A stretch of DNA of 64,000 bases, from assembly GCA_963749115.1 (NCBI GenBank), contig CAVVLP010000014.1, positions 186,001 through 250,000 on the forward strand. The letters are read 5' to 3'. This document shows, one piece after another, positions 1 through 9,630 of this stretch. The translations under genes were made by a program, and so were the position numbers. The DNA is from SZUA-36 sp963749115. Its GTDB lineage: Bacteria; Pseudomonadota; Gammaproteobacteria; Xanthomonadales; SZUA-36. How positions within the stretch are numbered: the stretch's first letter is position 1; each line of letters starts with the position of its first letter. The notes beneath the pieces are model-generated. The model worked only from the letters and a program-made list of their open reading frames with translations, searched no databases and had not been told where the DNA came from.

Positions 1-1405
1 GCGCATTGATTGCTGCTGCATTGTCCGGTTGAATTGAAATGATCCGGCGTAAATCGCTTTCGGCCAATTCCAACTCACCCAAACCAACAGCTATCAACGC
101 CCGTGCATATCGCAATGCAATGTCTTCGGGAAGGGATTCCAATCCATCATTCAAAACCTGAAAGGCCTTGTCTGTATTTCCCGACTCCTGGAGAATCTGT
201 GCTTCAGCCTGGAAACTTTGGGACCTGACCTCAGCATCGCCGTTGATCCTGAGTTCCATGAGCAAATTCCGAGACTCCTCAATATCACCAAGGCCAGCCA
301 GTAGAAATGCCTGGCGCATAATAGCCCGTGTCGATTTTTCACCGTTGACCTTTGCATACCAGTCAATGGCCTCCCGCCGATAGTCAAGCAACTCTGCGCT
401 TTGCGCTGCCTGGAAAGCAGTCTCCGAACTGTCTTCGTATTGCGCGCTGGGGAATCCGGCATACAATAACTCCGCATTGCCCCTGTCACCGCCATCAAGG
501 GCAAAGATGATACGGGCGAACCTCATATCGGGTGTATCTGGCAACTCGGCCAAAACTTCCTGGGCTGCGGTCAGGTTATTATTTCGCTTAAGAAGCTCCG
601 CATAGGACATGGCAATTCGCTCATTTTCGGGGCTTGCTTCCCAGGCTTGTTGATAGCGACTCAACGCCAGCCTCTCGTCTCCAAGGTTGACAGCAAGCCT
701 TCCCGACCAGGCTAGTAGATCAGACCTTTCCGGCGCATGCTTTATGGCCTGTTCAACGAGTGCAAAAGCCTCTTCAACATCACCGAAACTTGCCGCTAGA
801 CGGCTGCGGGCAAACAGGGCGCTGACATTCGATTCGCCGTCAAACTCCCCCAGGAGCCTATCCATTATCTTGTTCGCCCTGGCCCGGTCTTCAACCGGTG
901 CCAGAAGTGAGATGACAACCTGCCAGCCAAGCTCCTGATTATCGGCAGTCAGTTCAAGTATCCTGGCAAGCTGGAATTCAGCACCTGCATAGTCACCTTC
1001 TCTCAACCTGGATCCTGCAGCCAGTTCCCGTGCATCCAGACTGGTGGGATCCAACATGGCCCAGCGGTCCGAGGCCAGCGCAAGCATCTGCCATTCCCCG
1101 GCTGATACTGCGACCTTGGAGGCCCGCTCGGCGACCTCCGGGTCTTCTGATTTTAGCGCGGCCTCCAGGTATGCAGCTGCCGCACCGGAAACATCGCCAT
1201 CAGCACCCAGTACCTCTGCCGAAAAAACGTGGTACATAACATCGGCATCAGTCTCCGGCAAATCAGCCACGGAAACATCAGAGCTTGCCGATTCCACCGG
1301 CACAGATTCGGTTTCCGCCACAGCCTGGACTGATGATTCCTGCACCGTTGAGCACGCCGTCAAAAAAAACATGACGAAAATGAACACGCACGGTACCTTT
1401 TTCAT
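1..1405 (-). CDS. TPR-repeat lipoprotein (3' end outside window)
   Basis: The minus-strand frame is open from the ATG at 1403-1405 to the window edge, giving about 468 residues without a stop. The N-terminus is a lipoprotein signal: a short basic start, a hydrophobic stretch, then the lipobox LTAC (cysteine at about residue 17). The rest is alanine- and leucine-rich helical repeats of TPR type, for example AALKSEDPEVAERASKVA and ALRYARALIAVGLGELELA. In pseudomonads a TPR gene of this kind sits divergently next to hemA, close to lolB and ispE, and the same arrangement is seen here. It is likely an outer-membrane-anchored scaffold or assembly protein; its exact role is unknown. The 176 bp between it and hemA must hold both promoters. 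Confidence 0.85.
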   Translation of the reverse strand, partial: MKKVPCVFIFVMFFLTACSTVQESSVQAVAETESVPVESASSDVSVADLPETDADVMYHVFSAEVLGADGDVSGAAAAYLEAALKSEDPEVAERASKVAVSAGEWQMLALASDRWAMLDPTSLDARELAAGSRLREGDYAGAEFQLARILELTADNQELGWQVVISLLAPVEDRARANKIMDRLLGEFDGESNVSALFARSRLAASFGDVEEAFALVEQAIKHAPERSDLLAWSGRLAVNLGDERLALSRYQQAWEASPENERIAMSYAELLKRNNNLTAAQEVLAELPDTPDMRFARIIFALDGGDRGNAELLYAGFPSAQYEDSSETAFQAAQSAELLDYRREAIDWYAKVNGEKSTRAIMRQAFLLAGLGDIEESRNLLMELRINGDAEVRSQSFQAEAQILQESGNTDKAFQVLNDGLESLPEDIALRYARALIAVGLGELELAESDLRRIISIQPDNAAAINA

Positions 1406-1581
1406 GAAACAATAGTCACAATTCATGAGATACAGGATAACTGCTTGAAGCCAACGAACCAATCCCCGCAAGCATACGATGATGTTTATCGGGCGCTGAA
1501 CCTCTGTCAGAAACACGCCAGACTTGAAATTACCGTAACCAACAAGCATATTCGCCAGGTTTAAAAACACATTAATTACCC

Positions 1582-2841
1582 ATGCCACTGCTCATAACCG
1601 GAATCAGTCATCACACTGCAACGCTGGAAATCCGCGAGAGAATCGCTATCACTCGGTTGGACTATGCTGCGCGTGTGAAGGAACTACATGCGCTTGATGG
1701 GGTTGAAGAAGTCGTGGTGGTCAGTACCTGTAACCGCACCGAAATTTACAGCATCGGCCCGAAACAAAGCCGTGAACAGGTTTATCAATGGCTGCAAGCC
1801 AAAGGAGGTTTGAGTGATGCTGAAATGGCCAAGCACTGTTATGTACGCGAACGCGAGCAGGCAGTGCGCCACCTTTTCCGGGTTGCAGGCGGGCTGGAGT
1901 CACTGGTGCTGGGCGAGTCACAAATTGTTGGACAGCTGAAAGATGCCTGGCAAATGGCAAACGATGCTGACGGTGTCGGCAAGGTGCTGGACCGTCTGTT
2001 TCAGCATGCATTTGCCACCGGCAAACGAATCCGTAGCAAGACCCACATAGGCGACCACCCGGTTTCGGTTGCCTACACAACAGTCATGCTTGCAAAGCAA
2101 ATTTTTGGAGACTTGAATAGCAAGACCGTGATTTTGGTCGGTGCCGGTGAGATGGTAGAACTATGTGGTCGTCATTTGCATGACAAAGGACTCTCGAGCC
2201 TGATCATTGCCAACCGCAGCATTGAGCGTGCCAATGAACTGGCCCAGGAATTCGGTGGACTGGCCGTTTCATTAACTGACTTGCCGGATGTATTGCATAA
2301 AGCCGATATCCTGATCAGTTCAACCGCCAGTCTGGAACCTGTCTTACATGCACAATCGGTAAAAATGGCGCTCAAACAACGTCGGAACCAACCCATGTTT
2401 TTGGTCGATATCGCCGTACCCAGGGACATTCACCCCGACGTTGGCAAGCTTGGAAATGTGTATCTCTACACAATTGACGACCTGCAGAAAGTCGTGGATA
2501 AGAACCTCTCCAAACGAAATGAGGCTGCCGAGGCTGCCAGTGGTGACATAGATGAGTCGGTCGATGAGTTCATGCGCTGGTTGAATAGTGCCCGCGCGGC
2601 AGTTTACTTGAAGAACCTGCACAAGCATGCCCGTTTGAACAGTGATGAACTGGTTAGCAGGGCTTTGAGAAAAATCAGGGCGGGTCAGGATCCAGAGCAG
2701 GTCATTACGCAATTGGCGAATACCCTGACCAAACGAATCCTTCATTTACCCAGCACCCGCTTACGCCAGGCAGCAGAACAACAGGATGATGATCTGCTCA
2801 GGGTTGCCAACCGGTTGTTTGAACCAGAGGATAATTTGTGA
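1582..2841 (+). CDS. hemA: Glutamyl-tRNA reductase
   Basis: Catalyses the NADPH-dependent reduction of glutamyl-tRNA to glutamate-1-semialdehyde, the first step of C5 tetrapyrrole synthesis. The 419-residue length is normal for the family. Visible motifs are STCNRTEIY near residue 50, which contains the catalytic cysteine, the LESLVLGESQIVGQ substrate-domain signature, a Rossmann motif GAGEMVELCG near residue 190, and a C-terminal helical dimerisation region. The start ATG is preceded by an A/T-rich leader. The gene overlaps prfA by four bases (GTGA), so the two are probably translationally coupled, as in many gammaproteobacteria. Confidence 0.97.
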   Translation: MPLLITGISHHTATLEIRERIAITRLDYAARVKELHALDGVEEVVVVSTCNRTEIYSIGPKQSREQVYQWLQAKGGLSDAEMAKHCYVREREQAVRHLFRVAGGLESLVLGESQIVGQLKDAWQMANDADGVGKVLDRLFQHAFATGKRIRSKTHIGDHPVSVAYTTVMLAKQIFGDLNSKTVILVGAGEMVELCGRHLHDKGLSSLIIANRSIERANELAQEFGGLAVSLTDLPDVLHKADILISSTASLEPVLHAQSVKMALKQRRNQPMFLVDIAVPRDIHPDVGKLGNVYLYTIDDLQKVVDKNLSKRNEAAEAASGDIDESVDEFMRWLNSARAAVYLKNLHKHARLNSDELVSRALRKIRAGQDPEQVITQLANTLTKRILHLPSTRLRQAAEQQDDDLLRVANRLFEPEDNL

Positions 2842-3926
2842 GCCTTTTGCCCTCAATACATACCCGTTTGGACCAGGCAAGGGAGCGGCACGAAGAAATC
2901 GGTGTTCTCCTGGGTACACAGGAGATCCTGGCCGACCAGAACCGGTTTCGGGAACTATCGGTAGAATATGCGCAGTTGGGACCGGTAGTGGAAACCTGGG
3001 AAAAATGGCAACAGCTCGACCAGTCTGTTGAAGAGGCGAAAAGCCTGCTGAAAAGTCCGGATGTCGAGATGCAGGATCTCGCCAGCGAAGAAATTGCCAG
3101 TGCAACGGCGCAACGCGAAGCGCTCGAAGAGCAGTTAAACGTCTTGTTACTGCCCAAAGACGCGGATGATGACAATAATATTTTTCTGGAAATCCGTGCT
3201 GGAACCGGTGGTGATGAAGCCGCCCTGTTCGCCGGTGACCTGTTCCGTATGTATCACCGCTACGTCGAAAATAACGGCTGGCAGATTGAAACCGTCAATA
3301 CCAGCAACGGTGAACATGGTGGCTACAAAGAGATAGTCGCCCGCGTTATTGGTCGAGGTGCTTATTCCAGGTTCAAATTTGAATCCGGAACACACCGTGT
3401 TCAACGGGTACCTGAAACTGAATCACAGGGCCGAATTCACACTTCGGCGTGTACGGTCGCTGTCCTGCCCGAGCGGGAAAACATTGAAGGTGTAGACATC
3501 CAGACCTCGGACCTGAAAATAGACACCTATCGCGCCTCCGGTGCGGGCGGGCAACATGTCAACACCACCGATTCGGCTATTCGTATCACCCATTTACCTA
3601 CCGGTCTTGTCGTCGAATGTCAGGATGAACGTTCGCAGCATAAGAACAAGGCACGCGCATTGTCATTGTTAAGTGCCCGTTTGCTGGAAAAGGAAAGGGC
3701 CGAGCAAGCACGCGAGCAGGCCGAAAACCGGAAACTGCAAGTCGGTTCCGGGGATCGCTCTCAACGTATTCGCACATACAATTTTCCACAGGGACGGGTG
3801 ACCGACCACAGGATCAGCCTGACCTTGTATAAACTTGAAGAATTACTGGGTGGCAACCTGGATATGCTCATCCAGCCACTCACTCAGGAGCATCAGGCTG
3901 AATTGCTAAACGAGTTGGCTAACTGA
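2838..3926 (+). CDS. prfA: Peptide chain release factor 1
   Basis: Recognises UAA and UAG and triggers peptidyl-tRNA hydrolysis. It starts at a GTG overlapping the hemA stop. The 362 residues match the family length. The GGQ catalytic motif lies in GAGGQHVNTTDSAIRITH near residue 235. The codon-recognition tripeptide PxT is present as PET within RVPETESQGRIHTS, which marks RF1 rather than RF2 (RF2 has SPF). The usual downstream partner prmC, the GGQ methyltransferase, is absent here; a histidine phosphatase follows with a one-base overlap. Confidence 0.97.
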   Translation: MSLLPSIHTRLDQARERHEEIGVLLGTQEILADQNRFRELSVEYAQLGPVVETWEKWQQLDQSVEEAKSLLKSPDVEMQDLASEEIASATAQREALEEQLNVLLLPKDADDDNNIFLEIRAGTGGDEAALFAGDLFRMYHRYVENNGWQIETVNTSNGEHGGYKEIVARVIGRGAYSRFKFESGTHRVQRVPETESQGRIHTSACTVAVLPERENIEGVDIQTSDLKIDTYRASGAGGQHVNTTDSAIRITHLPTGLVVECQDERSQHKNKARALSLLSARLLEKERAEQAREQAENRKLQVGSGDRSQRIRTYNFPQGRVTDHRISLTLYKLEELLGGNLDMLIQPLTQEHQAELLNELAN

Positions 3927-4438
3927 TGCGGGTTCGAATTCTGCTTTTACTTTTGCTCGGCTGCTGTATCGGCAACATCAGCCCGAGTGAGGCTGGAGAC
4001 AATTTCGAGATTTACCTTGTCCGTCATGCGGAAAAGCAAACAGACGGGGGTAAAGATCCTGGCTTGACGGACGTTGGAATGTTTCGCTCGGAACAACTGG
4101 CCAACTGGTTTCAGGACAAGGACATCAGGGAAATCTGGTCAAGTGACTACCGGCGCAGCCGCGATACCGCGGAGCCCCTGCTTTCAAGGCTGGGATTGAA
4201 GTTGACGCTCTATGACCCCCGCGACCTGCCTGCACTGGCCAGGGACTTGTTGGACAAGCGGAACAATGCGCTCGTCGTAGGACACAGCAATACCACCCCG
4301 GAACTCGCCCGCTTGTTATGTGGGTGCGTCATTAGCGATATGGATGAATCAGAATATGACCGATTGATTGTCGTTACGGTTACTGACGGCGAAAAACAGA
4401 TTGAAACCTTAATACAAAACACCCTGCTTCTGCCCTAG
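3926..4438 (+). CDS. Exported histidine phosphatase family protein (SixA/PGAM-like)
   Basis: A 170-residue protein with an N-terminal hydrophobic leader (LLLLLLGCCIG) consistent with export or lipoprotein anchoring. It is followed by the phosphoglycerate-mutase/SixA-type catalytic signature LVRHAEK near residue 33 and the second catalytic histidine in VGHSNTTPELA near residue 118. The middle motif SSDYRRSRDTAEPL is also typical. The branch forms a phospho-histidine intermediate; the substrate cannot be read from sequence. The start codon overlaps the prfA stop (TGATG), placing it in the hemA-prfA operon where prmC is usually found. A dispersed repeat arm begins at its stop codon. Confidence 0.85.
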   Translation: MRVRILLLLLLGCCIGNISPSEAGDNFEIYLVRHAEKQTDGGKDPGLTDVGMFRSEQLANWFQDKDIREIWSSDYRRSRDTAEPLLSRLGLKLTLYDPRDLPALARDLLDKRNNALVVGHSNTTPELARLLCGCVISDMDESEYDRLIVVTVTDGEKQIETLIQNTLLLP

Positions 4439-4465
4439 TGTAGTGTCAACCCACTCACCTCGTGG

Positions 4466-5710
4466 TCAGATCCTTTCAGGTTTGACTCTTAATAGGTAAA
4501 GCGCAACAGCAAGATTGATCGGGCTCAACAAGGCAATAACATCGAGGTTGTATTGATGTTTCGGTAACATTAACAGGACAAAAGCCAACACATTCCCGCC
4601 AATTAATATCAAAGCGCCTATACGTTGTAGCCCTGGTATCAGTGCCAGCAACAGCAGGGGATTAAACAACAAAAGATTTGCATTATTGCTGCTTACTTCA
4701 TGATCGGTTAGCAGCCACAGGGCGGCGAGAATCAATCCCACGGTAGTATTGATCAGAACCCAGGCGCGACATAGCCCGTCCAGCCACACGGGCGGCATGA
4801 ATTTACCGCTTAGCCAGGCAACGGCAGTCAGCAGAAGCCCGAGAAGCAGGTATCGATGCCAGATGACGGTTGGTGAAGCTGTGGGTGCAGGCGCAGTGGA
4901 GGTAAAAAGTATCGTATCAAGCGCTACCAACGGCTTGCCCTGCCCGGCCGTCGCCGCGGACATTGCGGCAATTTCATCAGCGAGCACCATTGGTATGAAC
5001 ATCTCATCCCAACGCGTGACAGCACGGTCCACCGGGAAGCCAAGCGCTGTCTCCAAACCCAGGTAGTACCAAAATTGCATCTGTGTCAGACGACGGGTCT
5101 GATCACGAAAATTCAGATTTGCAGGAGCCTGGCCGGTACGTGTATACAGTTCGCCATCAAGCGCTATGTCAAGTGCGTCACGGATTCGGGTTGAACAGTT
5201 ATTGAGATAATAATCATAGCGGTAATTACGATTTTCCGGCTGTATTTCATTCAACAGGTAATCACGTAATTGCTGATACTGCTGTGGGGTCAGGTTGAGT
5301 TTTTGGCCCCGGATACCCCGGTTTTCCTGCCGGTAAAACTCAAACTCCGCAGTCGCCGGTTGTGCAACGGAAAAATACAGCATACGACCACGCATAAATC
5401 GCAGAAAGAAGTCTTCCTGCTCGAAATCAAAAAAACCGAAATTAAAAGTATGATCCAAACCAAGTGCAGGCTCACGCAACCAGATTGCATTGTGGCCGAA
5501 TCGTTCAAAGTAAACCTCGCCAGGACTGATAGTCACCAGCCAGGCTTGTGCACCACCGTCGGGAACCTCTGGTACATGCGTAACTTCTGAAGCAATAACC
5601 GCCTGTGACCAGCCAAAAAGAACAAGATAAAGATAAAGATAAATACAACCGGCACGGAACAAACTGATCCGCAACCTTCCCATAGGCGGTCTAAACCGGG
5701 TTGAGATCAT
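4466..5710 (-). CDS. DUF4105 membrane protein (Lnb N-terminal periplasmic-like)
   Basis: A 414-residue protein with an N-terminal hydrophobic segment that can act as a signal or anchor. A DUF4105 core follows, with the family landmarks FERFGHNAIWLREP and NYRYDYYLNNCSTRIRDALD; these histidine and cysteine residues are characteristic of the family. About four hydrophobic helices lie in the C-terminal third, ending in a short basic tail. It starts inside the end of corC (20-base overlap) with GGAA just upstream; an alternative start at 5683 would avoid the overlap. DUF4105 is related to the periplasmic domain named in lacto-N-biosidase-like proteins, but no activity can be assigned here. Confidence 0.8.
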   Translation of the reverse strand: MISTRFRPPMGRLRISLFRAGCIYLYLYLVLFGWSQAVIASEVTHVPEVPDGGAQAWLVTISPGEVYFERFGHNAIWLREPALGLDHTFNFGFFDFEQEDFFLRFMRGRMLYFSVAQPATAEFEFYRQENRGIRGQKLNLTPQQYQQLRDYLLNEIQPENRNYRYDYYLNNCSTRIRDALDIALDGELYTRTGQAPANLNFRDQTRRLTQMQFWYYLGLETALGFPVDRAVTRWDEMFIPMVLADEIAAMSAATAGQGKPLVALDTILFTSTAPAPTASPTVIWHRYLLLGLLLTAVAWLSGKFMPPVWLDGLCRAWVLINTTVGLILAALWLLTDHEVSSNNANLLLFNPLLLLALIPGLQRIGALILIGGNVLAFVLLMLPKHQYNLDVIALLSPINLAVALYLLRVKPERI

Positions 5711-6540
5711 TCATTTCCAACATGATGATACGACGGTTATCGGCCGCGGTTACAAGAAAATGAAACCGCTCCGCCAAGACCACTTCATCATGTATTTCCG
5801 GGACCCGGCCAAACTCTGCCAGCAACAGACCGCCGACGGTGTCGTAATCCTCATCGCTCAAATCACATTCAAAAACCTCGTTAAAATCTTCAATCTCGGC
5901 TAATGCATTGATGCGATAGTTGTTACTACCCAACTCCTTGATTGGCGCCTCTTCTTCTTCATCGTGCTCATCATCGATTTCGCCGACGATCTCTTCCAGC
6001 ACATCCTCAATCGTGATCAACCCGGAAACACCACCGTACTCGTCAACCACGATTGCCATATGATTGCGACTGGCACGAAAATCCCTGAGCAACATATTCA
6101 GACGCTTGCTTTCGGGAATCACGACAGCCGATCTGAGCAGTGCTTTCAAATCGAAAGGATCGCTATCCTCCGCGTAGTGACGCAACAAATCCTTGGCCAG
6201 CAGAATGCCTTCCACCTCATCACGATCTTCTCCGATAACCGGAAAACGTGAATGTCCGGATTCGAGAATCGTTGGCAAAAATTCTTCCAGCGGAGTTTCG
6301 AGCGAAATAACGACCATGTGAGAACGCGGCACCATTGCATCACGGACCTGCATTTCAGATACCGCAAGCGCACCGTCGATCATCGCGACAGCTTCCGAGT
6401 CAAGTATGCCCTTCTCAAAGGACTCGTTAATCAGTTCTTTCAGTTCTGTCGCGATCCCGGGGCTCGGATGAAAACACCTTGCTGATGCGTCCCATCCAGG
6501 ATTTTGACCCGGAATCGTTACTCGATTGATCTTCGCTCAT
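5691..6540 (-). CDS. corC: CorC/HlyC-family CBS-domain protein (frameshifted)
   Basis: Cytosolic CorC type without the membrane DUF21 domain: an acidic and serine-rich N-terminus, two CBS domains beginning near VRDAMVPRSHMV and IVVDEYGGVSGLITIEDV, an acidic EEIVGEIDDEHDEEEEA linker, and a C-terminal CorC_HlyC domain. It is associated with Mg/Co transport and is a constant neighbour of ybeY and phoH. The first 44 or so codons (MSEDQSSNDS onward) are in a different frame from the rest. Removing one base from the C/G run near 6456-6462 restores a continuous 282-residue protein. I read this as a sequence error. Confidence 0.9.
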
Positions 6541-6653
6541 GCTAATTTAATTGACGACGCCAATTGCGCCACTTGATATCCAGGAAAATAACCCTGTAAG
6601 CGGTGTTTTACCAGAAGCGTGCAAACATTTCAGCATTGGTGTTGGTAAATTTG

Positions 6654-7126
6654 TCACAAAATATCCAGGTATGGATCAGAAATACCTAAATTTCCCAGGA
6701 TTTTGGTCTCCAGAGATTCCATTACAGCAGCAGCTCAGCAGACTGTTCATGATCGTATCCAAGCAGGTGCAAAATACCGTGAATAGTCAAATGCGCCCAA
6801 TGATCGTTTTCCGGTCGCTGTAGTTCCAGCGATTCGCTCACCACCAGCGGCGCACATATCAGTATATCTCCAAGCTGGCTTTGCCTGACATCTTCCGGAA
6901 GACCGTCAGGCAGCTCAGCCGGGAACGACAAAACATTGGTGGCATTATCCCTGCCCCGATATTCGCGATTAAATCGCTGCGCCTCCGGCTCATCAACAAT
7001 CCGGATAGTCAGTCTGAGTTTATGCGGTTTTGTGACTGGAACAGCATTAATCCAACGCTGAAATTGTTCATCACGCGGAGTATTACCTGATTTTGTAGCA
7101 CGCTGGATCTCGAACTCAGCCTGCAT
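6654..7126 (-). CDS. ybeY: Endoribonuclease YbeY (frameshifted near the 3' end)
   Basis: Single-strand-specific metal-dependent RNase for 16S rRNA maturation and ribosome quality control. The zinc signature HGILHLLGYDH is present. Just after it the frame runs into a stop, but one base added near 6727 continues into a normal YbeY C-terminus (VMESLETKILGNLGISDPY) ending at 6654. The upstream core contains the conserved NREYRGRDNATNVLSFP region. The start at 7126 overlaps the phoH stop by 11 bases; a start at 7144 is also possible. The order miaB-phoH-ybeY-corC is standard for gammaproteobacteria. Confidence 0.9.
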
Positions 7127-8099
7127 CGGAGCTCTCGTCTGCACTCGCTTTGTCGTAAGCCACTACAATACGTTGCACCATCGGATGCCTGACCACATCC
7201 CTGGCGTTGAAATAACTGAAGCTGATACCTTCAACGTCCTTCAAAATTTTAACGGCCTGTTTCAAACCCGAGAGCTGATGTTTTGGCAAATCGATCTGAG
7301 TAACATCACCGGTAATGACGGCAGTTGACCCAAAACCGGTGCGGGTCAGGAACATTTTCATCTGCTCTGTTGTCGTGTTCTGGGCTTCATCGAGAATAAT
7401 AAAGGCGTCATTCAGCGTGCGTCCGCGCATAAACGCCAATGGCGCCACTTCAATCACATTACGATCAATCAGCCGGGCCACGTGGTCGAAACCCAACATT
7501 TCGTACAGTGCGTCATACAGGGGGCGTAAATAGGGGTCAACTTTCTGGGCCAGGTCACCGGGTAGAAAGCCAAGCCGCTCACCGGCTTCCACGGCCGGTC
7601 TGACCAGCACGATCCGTTGAACGCGATCCGCGTGTAATGCCGCCACCGCGCTGGCTACCGCCAGGTAGGTTTTTCCTGTTCCGGCCGGTCCGATGCCAAA
7701 ATTGACCGCGTGTTTATCGATGTTATGTAAATAACGCTTCTGATTGGGACCCCGCCCCCGGATAGCACCCCGTTTTGTAATGATGGTGATTTCGTCCGCT
7801 TGCGGTGCATTTTCATCAGCATCTGCAATTTCAGCGATCCCTGAATCCTGCAGGTGCAGATTGATAAGTTCAGGGTTCAGGAATTCAGACTCAGAAAGTG
7901 TATATAACTGCTTTAGCAGGCGACTGGCCGCGCGCGCCTGACGGGAATCACCCTGAATTGTAAAAAGGTTACCGCGGCAAAAAACATCCACTTGCAAGCG
8001 GTTCTCTATTTGTTTGAGATGCTGATCAAACTGACCACACAAATTGGCCAGGCGTTCTGTATCAACAGGTTCCAGTTCCAGGCTAAGTCTTTGACTCAT
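7116..8099 (-). CDS. phoH: PhoH-family ATPase (YbeZ)
   Basis: A 327-residue P-loop ATPase partnering YbeY in RNA metabolism. Walker A is GPAGTGKTYLAVASA near residue 137, Walker B is FIILDEAQNTTTEQMKMFL near residue 233, and ITGDVTQIDLP follows as the PhoH-specific motif. The N-terminal 100 residues carry a KH/SpoVG-like region including RGAIRGRGPNQKRYLHNI. It lies 8 bases downstream of miaB, so it is very probably in one transcript with miaB, ybeY and corC. Confidence 0.96.
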   Translation of the reverse strand: MSQRLSLELEPVDTERLANLCGQFDQHLKQIENRLQVDVFCRGNLFTIQGDSRQARAASRLLKQLYTLSESEFLNPELINLHLQDSGIAEIADADENAPQADEITIITKRGAIRGRGPNQKRYLHNIDKHAVNFGIGPAGTGKTYLAVASAVAALHADRVQRIVLVRPAVEAGERLGFLPGDLAQKVDPYLRPLYDALYEMLGFDHVARLIDRNVIEVAPLAFMRGRTLNDAFIILDEAQNTTTEQMKMFLTRTGFGSTAVITGDVTQIDLPKHQLSGLKQAVKILKDVEGISFSYFNARDVVRHPMVQRIVVAYDKASADESSDAG

Positions 8100-8107
8100 T
8101 GTAATTA

Positions 8108-9460
8108 TCAGGCCGCAACGGTCGAAGAATCATCAAGCGCAACAATGCGTGCACGCAAGGAATTGTTGAGTGCCTCGGTGATGGTCACTTCGGCAAATTG
8201 TCCGATCAGACGTGGATGACCGTCAAAATTGACCACCCGATTATTCTCCGTCCTTCCGGCAAGTTGTTTTGAGTCCTTTTTACTGAACCCCTCTACCAGT
8301 ACTCTCTGCACACTACCGACCATAGATTTGCTGATGGCAAGTGCCTGTCTGTTAACCAGTGCCTGCAAACGTGAAAGACGTTCCTTCTTGATTTCCAACG
8401 GCGTGTCATCTTCCAGGGATGCCGCCGGCGTCCCGGGCCGGGCGCTGTAGATAAAGCTGAAACTCTGGTCAAAGTTCATCTCTGCAATCAGTTTCAACGT
8501 GTTTTCAAAATCACGCTCTGTTTCACCGGGAAAGCCAACGATAAAATCGGAAGACAGGGAGATATCCGGTCGTTGCTGACGTAATCGGCGGATCTTCTGT
8601 TTGTATTCGAGCACGGTATGACCACGTTTCATCATTGCCAATACGCGGTCGGAACCGCTTTGTACGGGCAGGTGAACATAATTGGCCAGTTTTGGGACTT
8701 CCCCGAACGCTTCGATCAGGCTGGTGGAAAACTCCACTGGATGAGAGGTGGTGAAACGGATTCTTTCGATACCATCGATAGCGGCAACATAGTGGATCAA
8801 TAAAGCCAGGTCCGCCTTGCCACCCTCATAAAGCTCACCGTTATATGAATTTACATTCTGCCCCAACAGGTTGACCTCCTTGACGCCCTGCAGCGCAAGA
8901 CCGGCACATTCGGCTACAACATCGTCCAGCGGCCGGCTGACCTCTTCACCCCGCGTATACGGTACAACACAAAAAGTGCAGTACTTTGAGCAACCTTCCA
9001 TGATGGAGACAAATGCGCTGGGCCCTTTTGCACCAGCGGCTGGCAGGCTGTCGAATTTTTCTATTTCCGGAAATGAAATATCGATCGCCGGCTTGCCGCT
9101 ACTGCGAACTGCGTCGATCATGTCCGGCAGCCGGTGCAGGGTCTGCGGACCAAACACCAGGTCCACATACGGCGCGCGTTTGATGATCGCCTCACCTTCC
9201 TGGCTGGCAACACAGCCACCCACACCAATAACCACCTTGCGGCCATCGGTTTTCAGTTTTTTCCAGCGTCCCAGTTGAGAAAACACTTTCTCCTGGGCTT
9301 TTTCACGAATGGAGCAGGTGTTGACCAGGATCACATCGGCATCAGCTTCAGTATCGGTCAGTTCAAGACCATGCGATGCCGCCAGCACGTCCGCCATTTT
9401 GTCGGAATCGTACTCGTTCATCTGACAACCGTGTGTCTTGATAAATAGTTTGCCTTTCAT
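8108..9460 (-). CDS. miaB: tRNA-2-methylthio-N6-dimethylallyladenosine synthase
   Basis: Radical-SAM methylthiotransferase that adds the 2-methylthio group to i6A37 of tRNAs. The 450-residue length is typical. The N-terminal UPF0004 domain has its cysteines in TKTHGCQMNEYDS, VNTCSIREKA and GVGGCVAS. The radical-SAM motif CxxxCxxC is visible in MEGCSKYCTFCVVPYTRGE near residue 155. A C-terminal TRAM region ends the protein. It is the first gene of the minus-strand miaB-phoH-ybeY-corC cluster; the 170 bp to the divergent sirtuin must carry its promoter. Confidence 0.97.
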   Translation of the reverse strand: MKGKLFIKTHGCQMNEYDSDKMADVLAASHGLELTDTEADADVILVNTCSIREKAQEKVFSQLGRWKKLKTDGRKVVIGVGGCVASQEGEAIIKRAPYVDLVFGPQTLHRLPDMIDAVRSSGKPAIDISFPEIEKFDSLPAAGAKGPSAFVSIMEGCSKYCTFCVVPYTRGEEVSRPLDDVVAECAGLALQGVKEVNLLGQNVNSYNGELYEGGKADLALLIHYVAAIDGIERIRFTTSHPVEFSTSLIEAFGEVPKLANYVHLPVQSGSDRVLAMMKRGHTVLEYKQKIRRLRQQRPDISLSSDFIVGFPGETERDFENTLKLIAEMNFDQSFSFIYSARPGTPAASLEDDTPLEIKKERLSRLQALVNRQALAISKSMVGSVQRVLVEGFSKKDSKQLAGRTENNRVVNFDGHPRLIGQFAEVTITEALNNSLRARIVALDDSSTVAA

Positions 9461-9630
9461 CTACTACCTGCCTTTCACCTGACTACCCATAAATATTATC
9501 CTGCCGGGCTGACCGTCTGACCAATATAAAATGCCACAGACAGGCTAATAACCAACGCAGAACCGGATAGAATACACGCAGAATCACTACTTAGCCATAT
9601 GCACTGGCCTTTAGAAGGAGCAGCACACGC

